A DNA stretch of 64,000 bases from NCBI RefSeq assembly GCF_016735515.1, contig NZ_JAERQZ010000001.1:744001-808000 (forward strand), given 5' to 3'. How positions within the stretch are numbered: the stretch's first letter is position 1; every line of letters begins with the position of its first letter. Of this stretch, positions 1 to 12,366 are shown in pieces. A program made the position numbers and the translations under genes. The notes below the pieces were generated by a model. The model did no database searches. It was not told where the DNA came from and saw nothing but the letters and a program-made list of their open reading frames with translations. The stretch comes from Piscinibacter sp. HJYY11. GTDB lineage: Bacteria > Pseudomonadota > Gammaproteobacteria > Burkholderiales > Burkholderiaceae_C.

Positions 1-2
1 TG

Positions 3-791
3 CGGGAGCATGGCACCGAAGCCTTCGAGGAATACGTTGCCCAGGCCGTACCGCTCTCACGCCAACTGGTCGAGGCGGCCCGGGAAGGTGTTGACCTCGA
101 CAGCGCGGAAGGCCGCGCCAGGTTCCTCGCCAACGCCAGGCCGCTCTGGAGCGCCCTGCCCAATGGTGCGCTCAAACTCCAGCTTCTCGGCGAACTGGCC
201 CAGATGGCCGGCCTGGCAGGGCCGGACCTGGCGCGCCTGTGGCAGTCGGCCGGCAACCCGCGGCGTCATCCGACGTCCCGGGACGAGGCCGCTGAACCGT
301 CGGCGCCAGTGGCCAAGTCATCCCGGGCCGGCTCACGCCCCCCCCGGTTCGCTGGCCGGGCCGCCCCGGCCCGCAAGGAAGACACTGCCCTGCGGATGCT
401 GCTCCTGCACAGCGAGTGGTGGGAGCAACTCGACGCCGACGACCACGAGCTGCTCGCCGATCTGCCAGCGCCCCACGGGCCCTTGTGCGCCTGGCTGGAG
501 CGCCATCTCCACGACCACGGCAATACCCCCTGGGCTGTGCTGGAGCAAGCCCTTCAAGAGACCGAATGGGCCGAGACCGTCGCCCGCTGGATGCCCGAGA
601 GCGTGCTGGCCGACGAAGTCCACTTCAAGGACCTGCGCAGGGTGGTCGACAGCCTTCGCATCGATGCCCTGAAAGACGCTCAACGGGCGCTCATCGAGCG
701 CGCCGGCAGCGATCCTGCCGCCCTCGCCCGCTGGCGGGAACTCGACAACCGCATCCGGCAACTCAGCGCCTCGCAAGCCTCTTTGACGTAG
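3..791 (+). CDS. dnaG: DNA primase, C-terminal part (5' end outside window)
   Basis: The reading frame is open from the first bases of the window and ends in TAG at 789-791, giving the last 262 residues of a protein. The visible part has a linker rich in Pro, Ala and Arg (about residues 90-125 of the fragment) followed by a helical domain with LLLHSEWWEQL and FKDLRRVVDSLRID, as in the C-terminal DnaB-binding domain of bacterial primases. The catalytic TOPRIM and zinc domains would lie upstream of the window. rpoD follows directly, the classic macromolecular-synthesis arrangement (dnaG-rpoD). The stop codon overlaps a predicted rpoD promoter. Identity rests on the helical C-terminal pattern plus this context, since no catalytic motif is visible. 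Confidence 0.85.
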   Translation, partial: REHGTEAFEEYVAQAVPLSRQLVEAAREGVDLDSAEGRARFLANARPLWSALPNGALKLQLLGELAQMAGLAGPDLARLWQSAGNPRRHPTSRDEAAEPSAPVAKSSRAGSRPPRFAGRAAPARKEDTALRMLLLHSEWWEQLDADDHELLADLPAPHGPLCAWLERHLHDHGNTPWAVLEQALQETEWAETVARWMPESVLADEVHFKDLRRVVDSLRIDALKDAQRALIERAGSDPAALARWRELDNRIRQLSASQASLT

Positions 792-811
792 GCCCCCTCT
801 TCGCCGATAAT
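783..811 (+). promoter_or_regulatory. sigma-70 promoter for rpoD, overlapping the dnaG stop codon
   Basis: TTGACG (783-788), a 17-base spacer and GATAAT (806-811) form a near-consensus housekeeping promoter. The -35 box lies in the last codons of dnaG. Predicted transcription start near 818, leaving a leader of about 320 bases before the rpoD ATG. Confidence 0.6.
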
Positions 812-1138
812 GGAAGGTTTGTTACGCGGCAAGAGTGACAGCAGCACCTCCGGTCCCCGGCCACCCTTTGATCCAGGGTCCCCATACAAGGCCAACCTCC
901 CCCGCAAGGGCTGCGCTTCATTCGATGGTCACGCCAGCTTGTCCGCACACGGCTGCTTCTTCCCGGTCGAGGGTGTCACCCTTTTGCCGTTTTGAAGTGG
1001 CTGCGCCATGCCAGGTCTCTTCGTTGCCCTTGAACGAACGGCCCGAGCCTGTATCTACGACAGGTTCGGTTCGTCGTTTGGTGCGCCTTTGAGGCCCCGG
1101 CACCAAGCCGTGACGCCCATCACCATCCGAGGATTTGC
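792..1138 (+). other. dnaG-rpoD intergenic region, probable rpoD 5' leader
   Basis: This 347-base gap holds no convincing gene. It contains the -10 box of the predicted rpoD promoter, a possible second promoter (CTTGAA at 1029-1034, with a weak sigma-32-like -10 around 1049-1056), a hairpin at 1034-1074 and a purine-rich ribosome-binding site (GAGGA, about 1128-1132) in front of the ATG. A 61-codon open frame at 810-995 has no recognisable content or ribosome-binding site. Confidence 0.5.
1034..1074 (+). other. Bulged hairpin in the rpoD leader
   Basis: Outer arms ACGAAC (1034-1039) and GTTCGT (1069-1074) enclose an inner 9-bp stem, CGAGCCTGT (1044-1052) with ACAGGTTCG (1060-1068), including one G-T pair; a GGCC bulge (1040-1043) sits on the left. 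There is no following T-run, so it is not a terminator. It ends 64 bases before the rpoD start and could influence leader stability or translation. Confidence 0.45.
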
Positions 1139-3346
<2,208 letters not shown>

Positions 3347-3367
3347 TCGATCTACCGAAAAGACAGG

Positions 3368-3398
3368 ACGCCCCGGCCCATTTCGCCGGGGCGTTTTG
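3368..3398 (+). terminator. Intrinsic terminator of rpoD
   Basis: Perfect 10-bp GC-rich stem ACGCCCCGGC (3368-3377) / GCCGGGGCGT (3385-3394), 7-base loop, followed by TTTT. Confidence 0.85.
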
Positions 3399-3407
3399 CT
3401 TGTGGAG

Positions 3408-3416
3408 TGCCATAAA
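3408..3416 (+). promoter_or_regulatory. Possible extended -10 promoter of the cyclase-FHA gene
   Basis: TGC-CATAAA fits an extended -10 (TGn plus hexamer), with no recognisable -35. A start 6-8 bases downstream would fall at or just before the ATG at 3425, giving a leaderless mRNA; the ATG indeed lacks a Shine-Dalgarno sequence. Only 26 bases separate the rpoD terminator from this ATG. Confidence 0.35.
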
Positions 3417-3424
3417 CTTCACGA

Positions 3425-4360
3425 ATGGCACAGATTCTTCAGCGCACCGTCCTCTTTGCCGACTTGCGCGGCAGCACGGCGCTGTACGAGACGCTCGGCA
3501 ACGCCGAGGCCACGACCGTGGTCACCCGCAGCGTCGCGCTGATCTCGCAGATCGTCTCCACCTCGGGCGGCGTGGTCGTCAAGACCCTGGGCGATGGCCT
3601 GATGGCCGTGTTCGCCGATTCGGCCGCCGCGGTGATTGCCGCTGACGAGATGCACGACTCGCTCGACCGCATCGTCCCACCTGCCGGCCAGCGCAACGTG
3701 CCGGTGCTCAAGCTGCAGGTGGGCCTGGCCCACGGCGAAGTGGTCGAGATGTCCGGCGACTGTTTCGGCGACGCCGTCAACGTGGCCGCGCGCCTGCTCG
3801 ACCATGCCGGTGACAACGAAACCCTGGCCACCGCCAGCGTGGTGGCGGGCCTGGGCTCCGACGTCCGCGAGCGCTGCCGCAGCCTCGACAAGGTGCAGCT
3901 GCGCGGCCGCGTGGAGCCGGTGCACGTCTACCTGATCGAAGGCCGTCGCTTCGGCGACACCGCCGCCACTGCATACGGTGAACTGCTCCCTCAGCAGGAG
4001 CCCGAGGGCATCCGTCTCGTGTGGCTCGACCTCAACCGCGTCTACGCCGGCCCGAGCCTGCCGGTGGTGCTGGGCCGCAGCCCGCAGGTCACCTACTGCA
4101 TCGACGACTCGCGCGTGTCGCGCTCGCATGCCCGCATCGACTGGCACGGCGGCGCCTTCCAGCTGACCGACCTCAGCTACAACGGCACCTACGTGCGCTT
4201 CTCCAACGGCTCCGAGATCGTGTCGCTGCGCCGCGGCACCTGCACGCTGCACGGGTCCGGTCTCATCGGCCTGGGCGCCACGCTCACCGACCCCACGGCG
4301 CCCTGCGTGCGCTTCGAGATCCTCAAGTTCGCCGACACCCAGCCGCAGGACGCGCTCTAA
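3425..4360 (+). CDS. Class III adenylate/guanylate cyclase with C-terminal FHA domain
   Basis: Predicted soluble nucleotidyl cyclase of 311 residues. The cyclase homology domain (about 6-170) keeps both metal-binding aspartates, Asp13 (FADLRGST) and Asp57 (KTLGDGL), a purine-selecting Lys53, a candidate partner Asp112, and the transition-state pair Asn119/Arg123 (VNVAARL), so it should be active; Lys and Asp at the purine-selecting sites favour ATP over GTP. The second half (about 212-285) is a forkhead-associated domain with the core Gly217-Arg218, Ser232, His235 and Asn253-Gly254, which in this family binds phosphothreonine partners. There is no membrane segment. The next gene, 167 bases downstream, is a hybrid histidine kinase. 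The partner phosphoprotein cannot be named from sequence. Confidence 0.85.
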   Translation: MAQILQRTVLFADLRGSTALYETLGNAEATTVVTRSVALISQIVSTSGGVVVKTLGDGLMAVFADSAAAVIAADEMHDSLDRIVPPAGQRNVPVLKLQVGLAHGEVVEMSGDCFGDAVNVAARLLDHAGDNETLATASVVAGLGSDVRERCRSLDKVQLRGRVEPVHVYLIEGRRFGDTAATAYGELLPQQEPEGIRLVWLDLNRVYAGPSLPVVLGRSPQVTYCIDDSRVSRSHARIDWHGGAFQLTDLSYNGTYVRFSNGSEIVSLRRGTCTLHGSGLIGLGATLTDPTAPCVRFEILKFADTQPQDAL

Positions 4361-4527
4361 AACACTCGGGCGCCGGCACCGGATTCCGTGCACCACTGCG
4401 CGGAAGTGCGGGCGATCCTGGCCCCTTGAGTTTGGCCTTCTCCGCTAAAGTCATCGGCATGTTGTGGGCCGGTTTCTGCCTCGTTGACGTCGCTTCGGCG
4501 ACGCGTTGAACGGCGCCCGCCCCGGTC

Positions 4528-7500
4528 ATGGCCACCACCACTGTCGAGGCCAGCCGCGAGGGCACGCTGCGGGCAGTCGGCAAGCTCGGTGGAGCGCCCG
4601 AGGAAGAGTTCGACATCCTGGTGCGGCTGCTGGCCCGCCAGATACCCGGAGCCGCCGTGTGGCTCGCGGTGCTCGACGACCAGCAGCGCCCTCACCTCAA
4701 GGCCCACAGCGGGCTCGCCGAGCCCAGGCTTCCCCTGGTGGCGACCGAGCTCGCCGTCACCCTGCCGCTCGACACCAGCCCCTTGCAGCAAGGCACCGAC
4801 GCCTCCGGCTCGACCTGGGCTGCATGCCGCGTGCTCGCCCAGCAGCACCCGGTCGGCTTGCTCGGCATGGCACACCCGAGTTGCGGCCACTTCGACGACA
4901 ACACGCTCGCCGCGCTGCGGGAAACGGCCACGCTCGCGGGTGCCCTGCTCGATGCGCGCCTGAAGGAATGCCTCTGGCGCCACCATGCCGAGCGCGTGCG
5001 CGAGGCCAGCCTGTCGAGCTCCGATTGGCTCTGGGAAAGCGACGACCAAGGCCGCGTGCGCTGGGTCTCGGCCGGCGTGCAGGCCCACACAGGCCTGCCG
5101 CCCAACCTCGTCATCGGGCGCACGCTGCAGCAGATCAACGAGCCGGTGGCGGACGACCTCACCAACTCCTGGGAACGCTATCAGGAGGCCCGTTCGCAGT
5201 TCGCGCCTTTCCGCGACGTGCTGGCCCATCGGCCCTCCCCCACCGGCCGCATCACGGTCAGCATCAGCGGCACGCCAGTGTTCGATGAAGCGGGTGTCTT
5301 CCGCGGCTACCGCGGCACCACCAGCAACGTCACCGAGCGCATCGAGGCCCAGCGTGCAGCGCGCGCCGCTGAGCGCCTGCTGAACGAGGCGATGGACAGC
5401 CTCACCGCCGGCGTGATGATCTCCGACCCGCAAGGCCGTGTCGTGATCGCCAACGCCGTGTGGCGCCGCAGCCTCGCCGAGTACATGCACGACAACCCCA
5501 CGTGGCCGGAGCTGGTGCAGCGCATGGCCGACGCGGGCGAATACCCCGCGGCGCAAGACCGCGCCGACTTCGTGCGCTGGCGCCTGTCACTCGCCTCGCC
5601 GCGCGGCGAGCAGCACGAGATGCGCTGGAAGGGGCGCTGGGTGATCTTGAGCGACCGGCTGCTCAACGACGGCAGCGTGGTCCACCTGTCGATCGACATC
5701 AGCGATCGCAAGGAAGCCGAGCTCGCACTGGCGCGACAGCAGGCGCAGCTGCGCGAGTCGCAGGACCAGTTGAGCGCGGTGCTCGGCGCGGTGCCCGACC
5801 TGTGGTTCGTGCTCGATGCCGACGGCCGCTACCTCGACTGCAGCTCCGACAAGCACCCGTTGCTGGTGCAGCCATGGGACAAGGTGCGCGGCAAGACCTT
5901 CGATGCCGGCGTGCCGCGCCCGATCGCCGAGCTTGCGCTGGCGGCCATCGGGCGGGCGCTGGCCACCGGCGAGGTGCAGCGCATCCAGTACGACCTGACC
6001 ACGGCCGACGGCGTCGAGCGTGCCTTCGAGGCCCGCATCTCGCCCATGCCCCAGCAGCGGGTGCTCTACGTCACCCGCGACCTCACCGAGCTGCGCAATC
6101 TCGAGCGCGACGTGCTGATCATGCAGCGCGCCTTCGAGGCCGAGGCTTCGCTGTCGATGTGCGTGTCCGACGCGACGCAGCCCGACATGCCGCTCATCTA
6201 CATCAACCCTGCCTTCGAGCGACTCACCGGCTACGGCCGCGCCGAAGCGCTCGGGCAGAACTGCCGCTTCCTCCAGGGCCACCTGCGCGACGAACCCGGC
6301 TGCAGCACCCTGCGCGAAGCGATTGCGCATGGCCGCTCTGCCTCGGTGACGATCCGCAACGTGCGCAAGGACGGCAGCATCTTCTCCAACGCCGTGCATG
6401 TGGCCCCGGTGCGCAATGCGAACGGCGAGCTCACCCACTACATCGGCGTGCAGCGCGACGTGACCGAGCAGACCCGCGCCGCCGACAAGCTGCGCCTGTC
6501 CGAGGAGCTGTACCGCTCCGTGGCACTCGCCATCAGCGACGGCCTGCTGGTGGTCACGCCGGCGCTCGGCATCCTCGCGGTGAACCCCGCGGGCTGCGAC
6601 ATCGTCGGCGCCGAACAGACGGCGCTCATGAACGCAGAGAGCGGCGACTGGCCATTCGAGCTGCTGGGCCCCGACGCCGCCCCCCTGCCGAGCGACCAGC
6701 ACCCCGTGCTGCGCGTCATTGCCACCGACCAGCCATTGGTCAATCAGATCCATGCCCTGCGCCGCACCGACGGCGAGCAACGCTGGGTGGCGCTGAATGC
6801 GCACCCGCTGCAATTGCGTCCCGAGGCGCAGACCTTCGCGGTGGTGCTGACCTTCCGCGACATCACCCAGCAGCGCCACTCCGAGCAGGCGCTGCGCGAC
6901 AAGCAGGCCGCCGAGCTCGCCAGCCACGCCAAGAGCGAGTTCCTGTCGCGCATGAGCCATGAGATGCGCACGCCGCTCAATGCGGTAATCGGCTTCGCCC
7001 AGCTGCTCAACCTCAGCCCGGGCAACCTCGATGCAGCCACGGTGCGCGACTATGCCGGTCATGTGCTCGAGGCCGGCGAGCACCTGCTGGCGCTCATCGA
7101 CGACGTGCTCGACCTGCAGAAGATCGAGCAAGGCGCGGTCACGCTGCACTTGCACCCGGTCGACCTGCACCTCGCCGTCACACGCACCACCGAGCTGCTG
7201 ATGCCGCTCGCGAAGGCGGCCAACGTGCGCTTCGAACTGGACGTGCCCGCCGGCACCTGGGTGCAGGCCGACATGCAGCGGCTGCGCCAGGTGCTGCTCA
7301 ACGTGGGCTCCAACGCCATCAAGTACAACCACCCCGGCGGCATCGTGCGCTGGCGACTCGACGCCCTGCCCGACCACTTGGCGCTGTGCATCGAGGACAC
7401 CGGCTCCGGCATGACCGAGGAGCAGATGAGCCGGCTCTTCCAGCCCTTCGAGCGCCTGGGCCGCGAGACCTCCACCATCGAAGGCACCGGCCTCGGTCTC

Positions 7501-8046
7501 ATCATCGCGCGCAGCCTCACCCAGGCCATCGGCGGCCGCCTGTCCATCGTGAGCCGGGCGGGCATCGGCACCAGCGTGCGCCTGCAACTGCAGCCGACCG
7601 AGGCGCCCGAAGTGCCCCCGGTGGAGCCCGCCCCGATGCTGCTGCCGACCGAGACGCGCGCCCTGCGCATGCTCTACGTCGAAGACAACCGCATCAACGC
7701 CATCCTGTTCGAGGAGGCGATGCGCCTGCACGGCGAGCGCGTCGAGCTGCGCGTGGCCGAAGACGGCGACGAGGCGCTCGCCATTGCTCGGGAGTGGCAA
7801 CCCGAAGTGCTGGTGCTCGACGCCCACCTGCCCGGCGCCACCGGCTTCGAGGTGCTGCGCCTGCTGCGCGCCCTGCCGGGCCTCGACACCGCACCCGCGT
7901 ACATGTGCTCGGCCGACGCGATGCCCGACGACGTGCAGCGCGCCTACGAGGCCGGCTTCATCGGCTACTGGACGAAGCCGATCAACGTTGCGACCGTGCT
8001 GGCCGACGTGGAGCAGTGCCTGCAGCGCAGCCGCGGCGCGGCCTGA
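4528..8046 (+). CDS. LOV/PAS hybrid histidine kinase (GAF-PAS-PAS-PAS-LOV-PAS-HisKA-HATPase-REC)
   Basis: Cytoplasmic sensor kinase of 1172 residues without obvious membrane helices. Order: GAF-like region (about 20-150), PAS (158-280), PAS (285-390), PAS (410-525), a LOV domain (535-655), PAS (657-785), HisKA with phospho-acceptor His811 (SHEMRTPLN), HATPase_c (about 905-1025, EDTGSGM, GTGLGL) and a receiver (1049-1165) with Asp1098 (VLDAHLPG). The LOV domain has the photoreceptor signature GQNCRFLQG with the adduct-forming Cys579, plus flavin-contacting residues Asn611, Asn621 and Gln642, so FMN binding and blue-light sensing are predicted. The receiver is fused at the C-terminus and no partner phosphotransfer protein or output regulator is adjacent. 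The ATG has no clear ribosome-binding site; the GAF region begins soon after it, so the start is plausible but not proven. Confidence 0.92.
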   Translation: MATTTVEASREGTLRAVGKLGGAPEEEFDILVRLLARQIPGAAVWLAVLDDQQRPHLKAHSGLAEPRLPLVATELAVTLPLDTSPLQQGTDASGSTWAACRVLAQQHPVGLLGMAHPSCGHFDDNTLAALRETATLAGALLDARLKECLWRHHAERVREASLSSSDWLWESDDQGRVRWVSAGVQAHTGLPPNLVIGRTLQQINEPVADDLTNSWERYQEARSQFAPFRDVLAHRPSPTGRITVSISGTPVFDEAGVFRGYRGTTSNVTERIEAQRAARAAERLLNEAMDSLTAGVMISDPQGRVVIANAVWRRSLAEYMHDNPTWPELVQRMADAGEYPAAQDRADFVRWRLSLASPRGEQHEMRWKGRWVILSDRLLNDGSVVHLSIDISDRKEAELALARQQAQLRESQDQLSAVLGAVPDLWFVLDADGRYLDCSSDKHPLLVQPWDKVRGKTFDAGVPRPIAELALAAIGRALATGEVQRIQYDLTTADGVERAFEARISPMPQQRVLYVTRDLTELRNLERDVLIMQRAFEAEASLSMCVSDATQPDMPLIYINPAFERLTGYGRAEALGQNCRFLQGHLRDEPGCSTLREAIAHGRSASVTIRNVRKDGSIFSNAVHVAPVRNANGELTHYIGVQRDVTEQTRAADKLRLSEELYRSVALAISDGLLVVTPALGILAVNPAGCDIVGAEQTALMNAESGDWPFELLGPDAAPLPSDQHPVLRVIATDQPLVNQIHALRRTDGEQRWVALNAHPLQLRPEAQTFAVVLTFRDITQQRHSEQALRDKQAAELASHAKSEFLSRMSHEMRTPLNAVIGFAQLLNLSPGNLDAATVRDYAGHVLEAGEHLLALIDDVLDLQKIEQGAVTLHLHPVDLHLAVTRTTELLMPLAKAANVRFELDVPAGTWVQADMQRLRQVLLNVGSNAIKYNHPGGIVRWRLDALPDHLALCIEDTGSGMTEEQMSRLFQPFERLGRETSTIEGTGLGLIIARSLTQAIGGRLSIVSRAGIGTSVRLQLQPTEAPEVPPVEPAPMLLPTETRALRMLYVEDNRINAILFEEAMRLHGERVELRVAEDGDEALAIAREWQPEVLVLDAHLPGATGFEVLRLLRALPGLDTAPAYMCSADAMPDDVQRAYEAGFIGYWTKPINVATVLADVEQCLQRSRGAA

Positions 8047-8118
8047 TCGGCGGTGGCCGGGGCGCCGCGATAATCCCGGCCTGCCCGCCACGCCCGGCGG
8101 CGCCATCCCACCGCCTCG

Positions 8119-9135
8119 ATGCCCGCACCCGACACCGCCATCCTGCTGTGCAACCTCGGCACCCCCGACGCCCCCACCACACCGGCGGTGCGCGAATACC
8201 TGGCGGAGTTCCTGCACGACCCCCGTGTCGTCGAGATCCCGCGCGTCATCTGGTGTCCGATCCTGCACGGGATCATCCTGCGCACCCGCCCGGCCCAGTC
8301 GGCCAGGCGCTACGCCAGCATCTGGCGTCCGGAAGGTTCGCCGCTGACGATCTGGACCGACAAGCAGGCCAAGCTGCTGGCTGGCTACCTGGGTGAACGC
8401 GGCCACAAGGTGACGGTGCGTTTCGCCATGCGCTACCGCAAGCCCTCGATCGCCTCGGTGCTGGATGAGCTCAAGGCCGGGGGGGCACGCCGTGTGCTGG
8501 TGCTGCCCATGTACCCCCAGTACTGTGCCGCCACCACTGCCAGCGTCGCCGATGCGGTCTATGCTTGGGGCAAGCGCGAACGCGTCTTGCCCGAAATCCG
8601 CTTCGTCAACCGCTTCCACGACGACCCGCGCTACATCGATGCGCTGGCCAAGCGCCTGTCCGACCACTGGATGACCCATGGCCGCGGCGAGCGCCTGGTG
8701 ATGAGCTTCCACGGCATGCCCAAGCGCACGCAGAAACTCGGCGACCCCTACTTCGACGAGTGCATGGAGACCGCCCGCCTCGTGGCCGCCCGTGCCGACG
8801 TCAAGCCCGACAAGCTCGTCGTCACCTTCCAGAGCCGCCTCGGCCGCGCCGAGTGGCTCAAGCCCTACACCGAGCCGACGCTCGTGCAGCTGGCCAAACA
8901 GGGCGTGAAGAAGGTGGACGTGATGTGCCCGGGCTTCGTGGCCGACAACCTGGAAACGCTGGAAGAAATCGCCCAGGAAGCGCGCGACGCCTTCTTGAAG
9001 GCTGGCGGTACCGACTTCAACTACGTGCCATGTCTGAACGACCAGCACGAATGGATGGCGGCCCTGACCGCGCTCGCCTTGCGCCACCTGCAGGGGTGGG
9101 ACACGCAGAAGCTCGCCCCGGTCACCATTCCCTGA
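8119..9135 (+). CDS. hemH: Ferrochelatase
   Basis: Inserts ferrous iron into protoporphyrin IX, the last step of protoheme synthesis, in the cytoplasm or at the inner membrane face. The 338-residue protein starts with the family motif LLCNLGTPDAP, carries the metal-site histidine His198 in MSFHGMP, and the glutamate-rich GFVADNLETLEEI segment (Glu279 region) near the C-terminus. Length is normal for proteobacterial HemH. The ATG has no strong ribosome-binding site, but the N-terminal motif begins only about 8 residues later, so the start is well bounded. It precedes hslR and the grpE-dnaK-dnaJ cluster, a common betaproteobacterial order; a shared heat-shock link is possible but not shown. Confidence 0.96.
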   Translation: MPAPDTAILLCNLGTPDAPTTPAVREYLAEFLHDPRVVEIPRVIWCPILHGIILRTRPAQSARRYASIWRPEGSPLTIWTDKQAKLLAGYLGERGHKVTVRFAMRYRKPSIASVLDELKAGGARRVLVLPMYPQYCAATTASVADAVYAWGKRERVLPEIRFVNRFHDDPRYIDALAKRLSDHWMTHGRGERLVMSFHGMPKRTQKLGDPYFDECMETARLVAARADVKPDKLVVTFQSRLGRAEWLKPYTEPTLVQLAKQGVKKVDVMCPGFVADNLETLEEIAQEARDAFLKAGGTDFNYVPCLNDQHEWMAALTALALRHLQGWDTQKLAPVTIP

Positions 9136-9142
9136 ACACGGC

Positions 9143-9562
9143 ATGAGCGACAAGGCGGCTCCAGGCGTGCGGCTCGACAAGTGGCTCTGGGCTGCGCGGT
9201 TCTACAAGACCCGCAGTCTCGCCACCCAGGAGATCGACAAGGGCCGGGTGCAGGTCAATGGTCAGGTCGCCAAGCCGGCCCGGGAACTCAGGCCCGGCGA
9301 CCTGCTGGAGATCCGCCAGGCGGCCCAGACCGCCCGCACGATCAAGGTGGTGGGCGTGAGCCATGTGCGTGGCCCGGCGCCCGTCGCCCAGGCGCTCTAC
9401 GAAGAAACACCGGAGAGCATCGCCCGCCGGGAAGAGGCCGCCCGCCAACGGCGCGAGACGCCGGAGCCGGCCCTGGCCATCGAACAGGGTCGCCCCACCA
9501 AGCGCGACCGGCGCAAATTGGCCGACTGGGACCGCTGGAGCGCCTCCATCGACCCCGACTGA
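9143..9562 (+). CDS. hslR: S4-domain RNA-binding heat-shock protein Hsp15
   Basis: 139 residues. An S4 RNA-binding domain (about 8-65; RLDKWLWAARFYKTRSLA, then KGRVQVNG) is followed by a basic, charged C-terminal tail, the layout of Hsp15, which binds the 50S subunit carrying a stalled nascent chain and helps recycle it. The gene begins 7 bases after hemH and lies upstream of grpE, so it is probably co-transcribed with hemH. Its position among heat-shock genes supports the name over other S4 proteins such as YaaA/RlbA. Confidence 0.88.
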   Translation: MSDKAAPGVRLDKWLWAARFYKTRSLATQEIDKGRVQVNGQVAKPARELRPGDLLEIRQAAQTARTIKVVGVSHVRGPAPVAQALYEETPESIARREEAARQRRETPEPALAIEQGRPTKRDRRKLADWDRWSASIDPD

Positions 9563-9592
9563 CAACGGCCTGAAAAATTCGCATTTCCCGCT

Positions 9593-9620
9593 CTTGAAAT
9601 CCCGCGGGCATGACCCACAT
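9593..9620 (+). promoter_or_regulatory. Sigma-32-type heat-shock promoter for grpE
   Basis: CTTGAAA (9593-9599), a 14-base spacer and CCCACAT (9614-9620) resemble the sigma-32 consensus CTTGAAA / CCCCATnT. Predicted start near 9627, 20 bases before the grpE ATG. Confidence 0.6.
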
Positions 9621-9646
9621 GCCCCGCTTCGACAGGTATCCGACCC

Positions 9647-10195
9647 ATGCAGAACACGGAAGACAACACCCAGGACACGGCCGCCACCGCCGCAGCCGAC
9701 ACCCAGAACCCGGCCGCCGCCGCAGAGCCCTCTTCGGCTGCCGCCGTCGCTGACCAGCCCTCCCTCGAAAACCGCTTGGCCGAGATGTCAGACGCCTACC
9801 TGCGCGCCAAGGCCGAGGCCGAGAACATTCGCCGGCGTTCCGAGGAAGAGATCAGCAAGGCCCGCAAGTTCGCCGTCGAAGGCTTCGCCGAGAGCCTGCT
9901 GCCGGTGAAAGACAGCCTCGAGGCCGCCATCGCCATCCAGGCCGCCACGCCCGAGCAGTTGCTCGAAGGTGTGCACGCGACGCTGCGCCAGCTCGCGGCT
10001 GCGCTCGAGCGCAACAAGGTGGTCGAGATCAACCCGCCGGCCTCCACCAAGTTTGACCCCCACCAGCACCAGGCCATCAGCGTGGTGCCCGCCGAGCAGG
10101 ACGCCAACACGGTGGTCACCGTGCTGCAGAAGGGCTACCTGATCGCCGACCGCGTGCTGCGCCCCGCGCTCGTGACGGTGGCCGCGCCGAAGTAA
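9647..10195 (+). CDS. grpE: Nucleotide exchange factor GrpE
   Basis: Co-chaperone that releases ADP from DnaK. The 182 residues comprise an Ala/Thr/Gln-rich disordered N-terminus (1-40), a long coiled-coil helix (about 41-95, [14 protein letters not shown]) and the beta domain at the C-terminus ([26 protein letters not shown]) that contacts the DnaK nucleotide-binding domain. It is the first gene of the grpE-dnaK-dnaJ set and sits behind a sigma-32-like promoter at 9593-9620. Confidence 0.97.
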   Translation: MQNTEDNTQDTAATAAADTQNPAAAAEPSSAAAVADQPSLENRLAEMSDAYLRAKAEAENIRRRSEEEISKARKFAVEGFAESLLPVKDSLEAAIAIQAATPEQLLEGVHATLRQLAAALERNKVVEINPPASTKFDPHQHQAISVVPAEQDANTVVTVLQKGYLIADRVLRPALVTVAAPK

Positions 10196-10215
10196 AGAAC
10201 CCACAAGCGTGCACC

Positions 10216-10240
10216 CTTGAAAAGCACGCAGTTATCCACA
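10216..10240 (+). promoter_or_regulatory. Sigma-32-like promoter for dnaK
   Basis: CTTGAAA (10216-10222), a 13-base spacer and TCCACA near 10235-10240. The -35 is exact; the -10 is weak. It lies in the 87-base grpE-dnaK gap and would give dnaK extra heat-shock transcription. Confidence 0.45.
10232..10240 (+). promoter_or_regulatory. DnaA box (exact consensus) upstream of dnaK
   Basis: TTATCCACA, identical to the high-affinity DnaA-binding 9-mer. It coincides with the -10 region of the dnaK heat-shock promoter. Only one copy was seen here, so it is not an origin. Confidence 0.5.
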
Positions 10241-10282
10241 ACTCGAGAACAACCGAATTTCAGTCTTCAGGAGTAAACCAAC

Positions 10283-12238
<1,956 letters not shown>

Positions 12239-12272
12239 CCTGGCCCACGGCGGCACCGCCGCTGCCAGACAT

Positions 12273-12307
12273 TCCCCCGTGGGCTGTCAAAACCAGCACG
12301 CGGGGGA
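12273..12307 (+). terminator. Possible weak terminator or processing hairpin between dnaK and dnaJ
   Basis: TCCCCCG (12273-12279) pairs with CGGGGGA (12301-12307) across a 21-base loop and is followed by only three T residues. It could lower dnaJ expression relative to dnaK; a full stop is unlikely. Confidence 0.3.
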
Positions 12308-12366
12308 TTTCGCGTTCAAGGGCGCGACGGTAGAAACGACAGCGACCCAGATCAGCAGCACACCAC

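Noticed and set aside
810..995. 61-codon open frame in the rpoD leader
   Set aside because: No ribosome-binding site, low-complexity composition and no recognisable motif; it overlaps the predicted leader only.
1049..1063. LexA-like palindrome CTGT...ACAG in the rpoD leader
   Set aside because: The spacer is 7 bases, not 8, and the match is explained by the hairpin arms at 1044-1068.
4425..4470. Possible sigma-28 or sigma-70 promoter before the LOV kinase (TTGAGT, CTAAAGT, GCCGG)
   Set aside because: Spacings (14 bases between TTGAGT and TAAAGT; 18 from TAAA to GCCGGTTT) do not fit either class.
8069..8074. GATAAT as a hemH promoter -10
   Set aside because: No acceptable -35 at 16-18 bases upstream; isolated hexamers are not enough evidence.
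10232..10240. Replication origin or plasmid origin at the DnaA box
   Set aside because: A single box without an AT-rich unwinding region, further clustered boxes or dnaA/dnaN neighbours.
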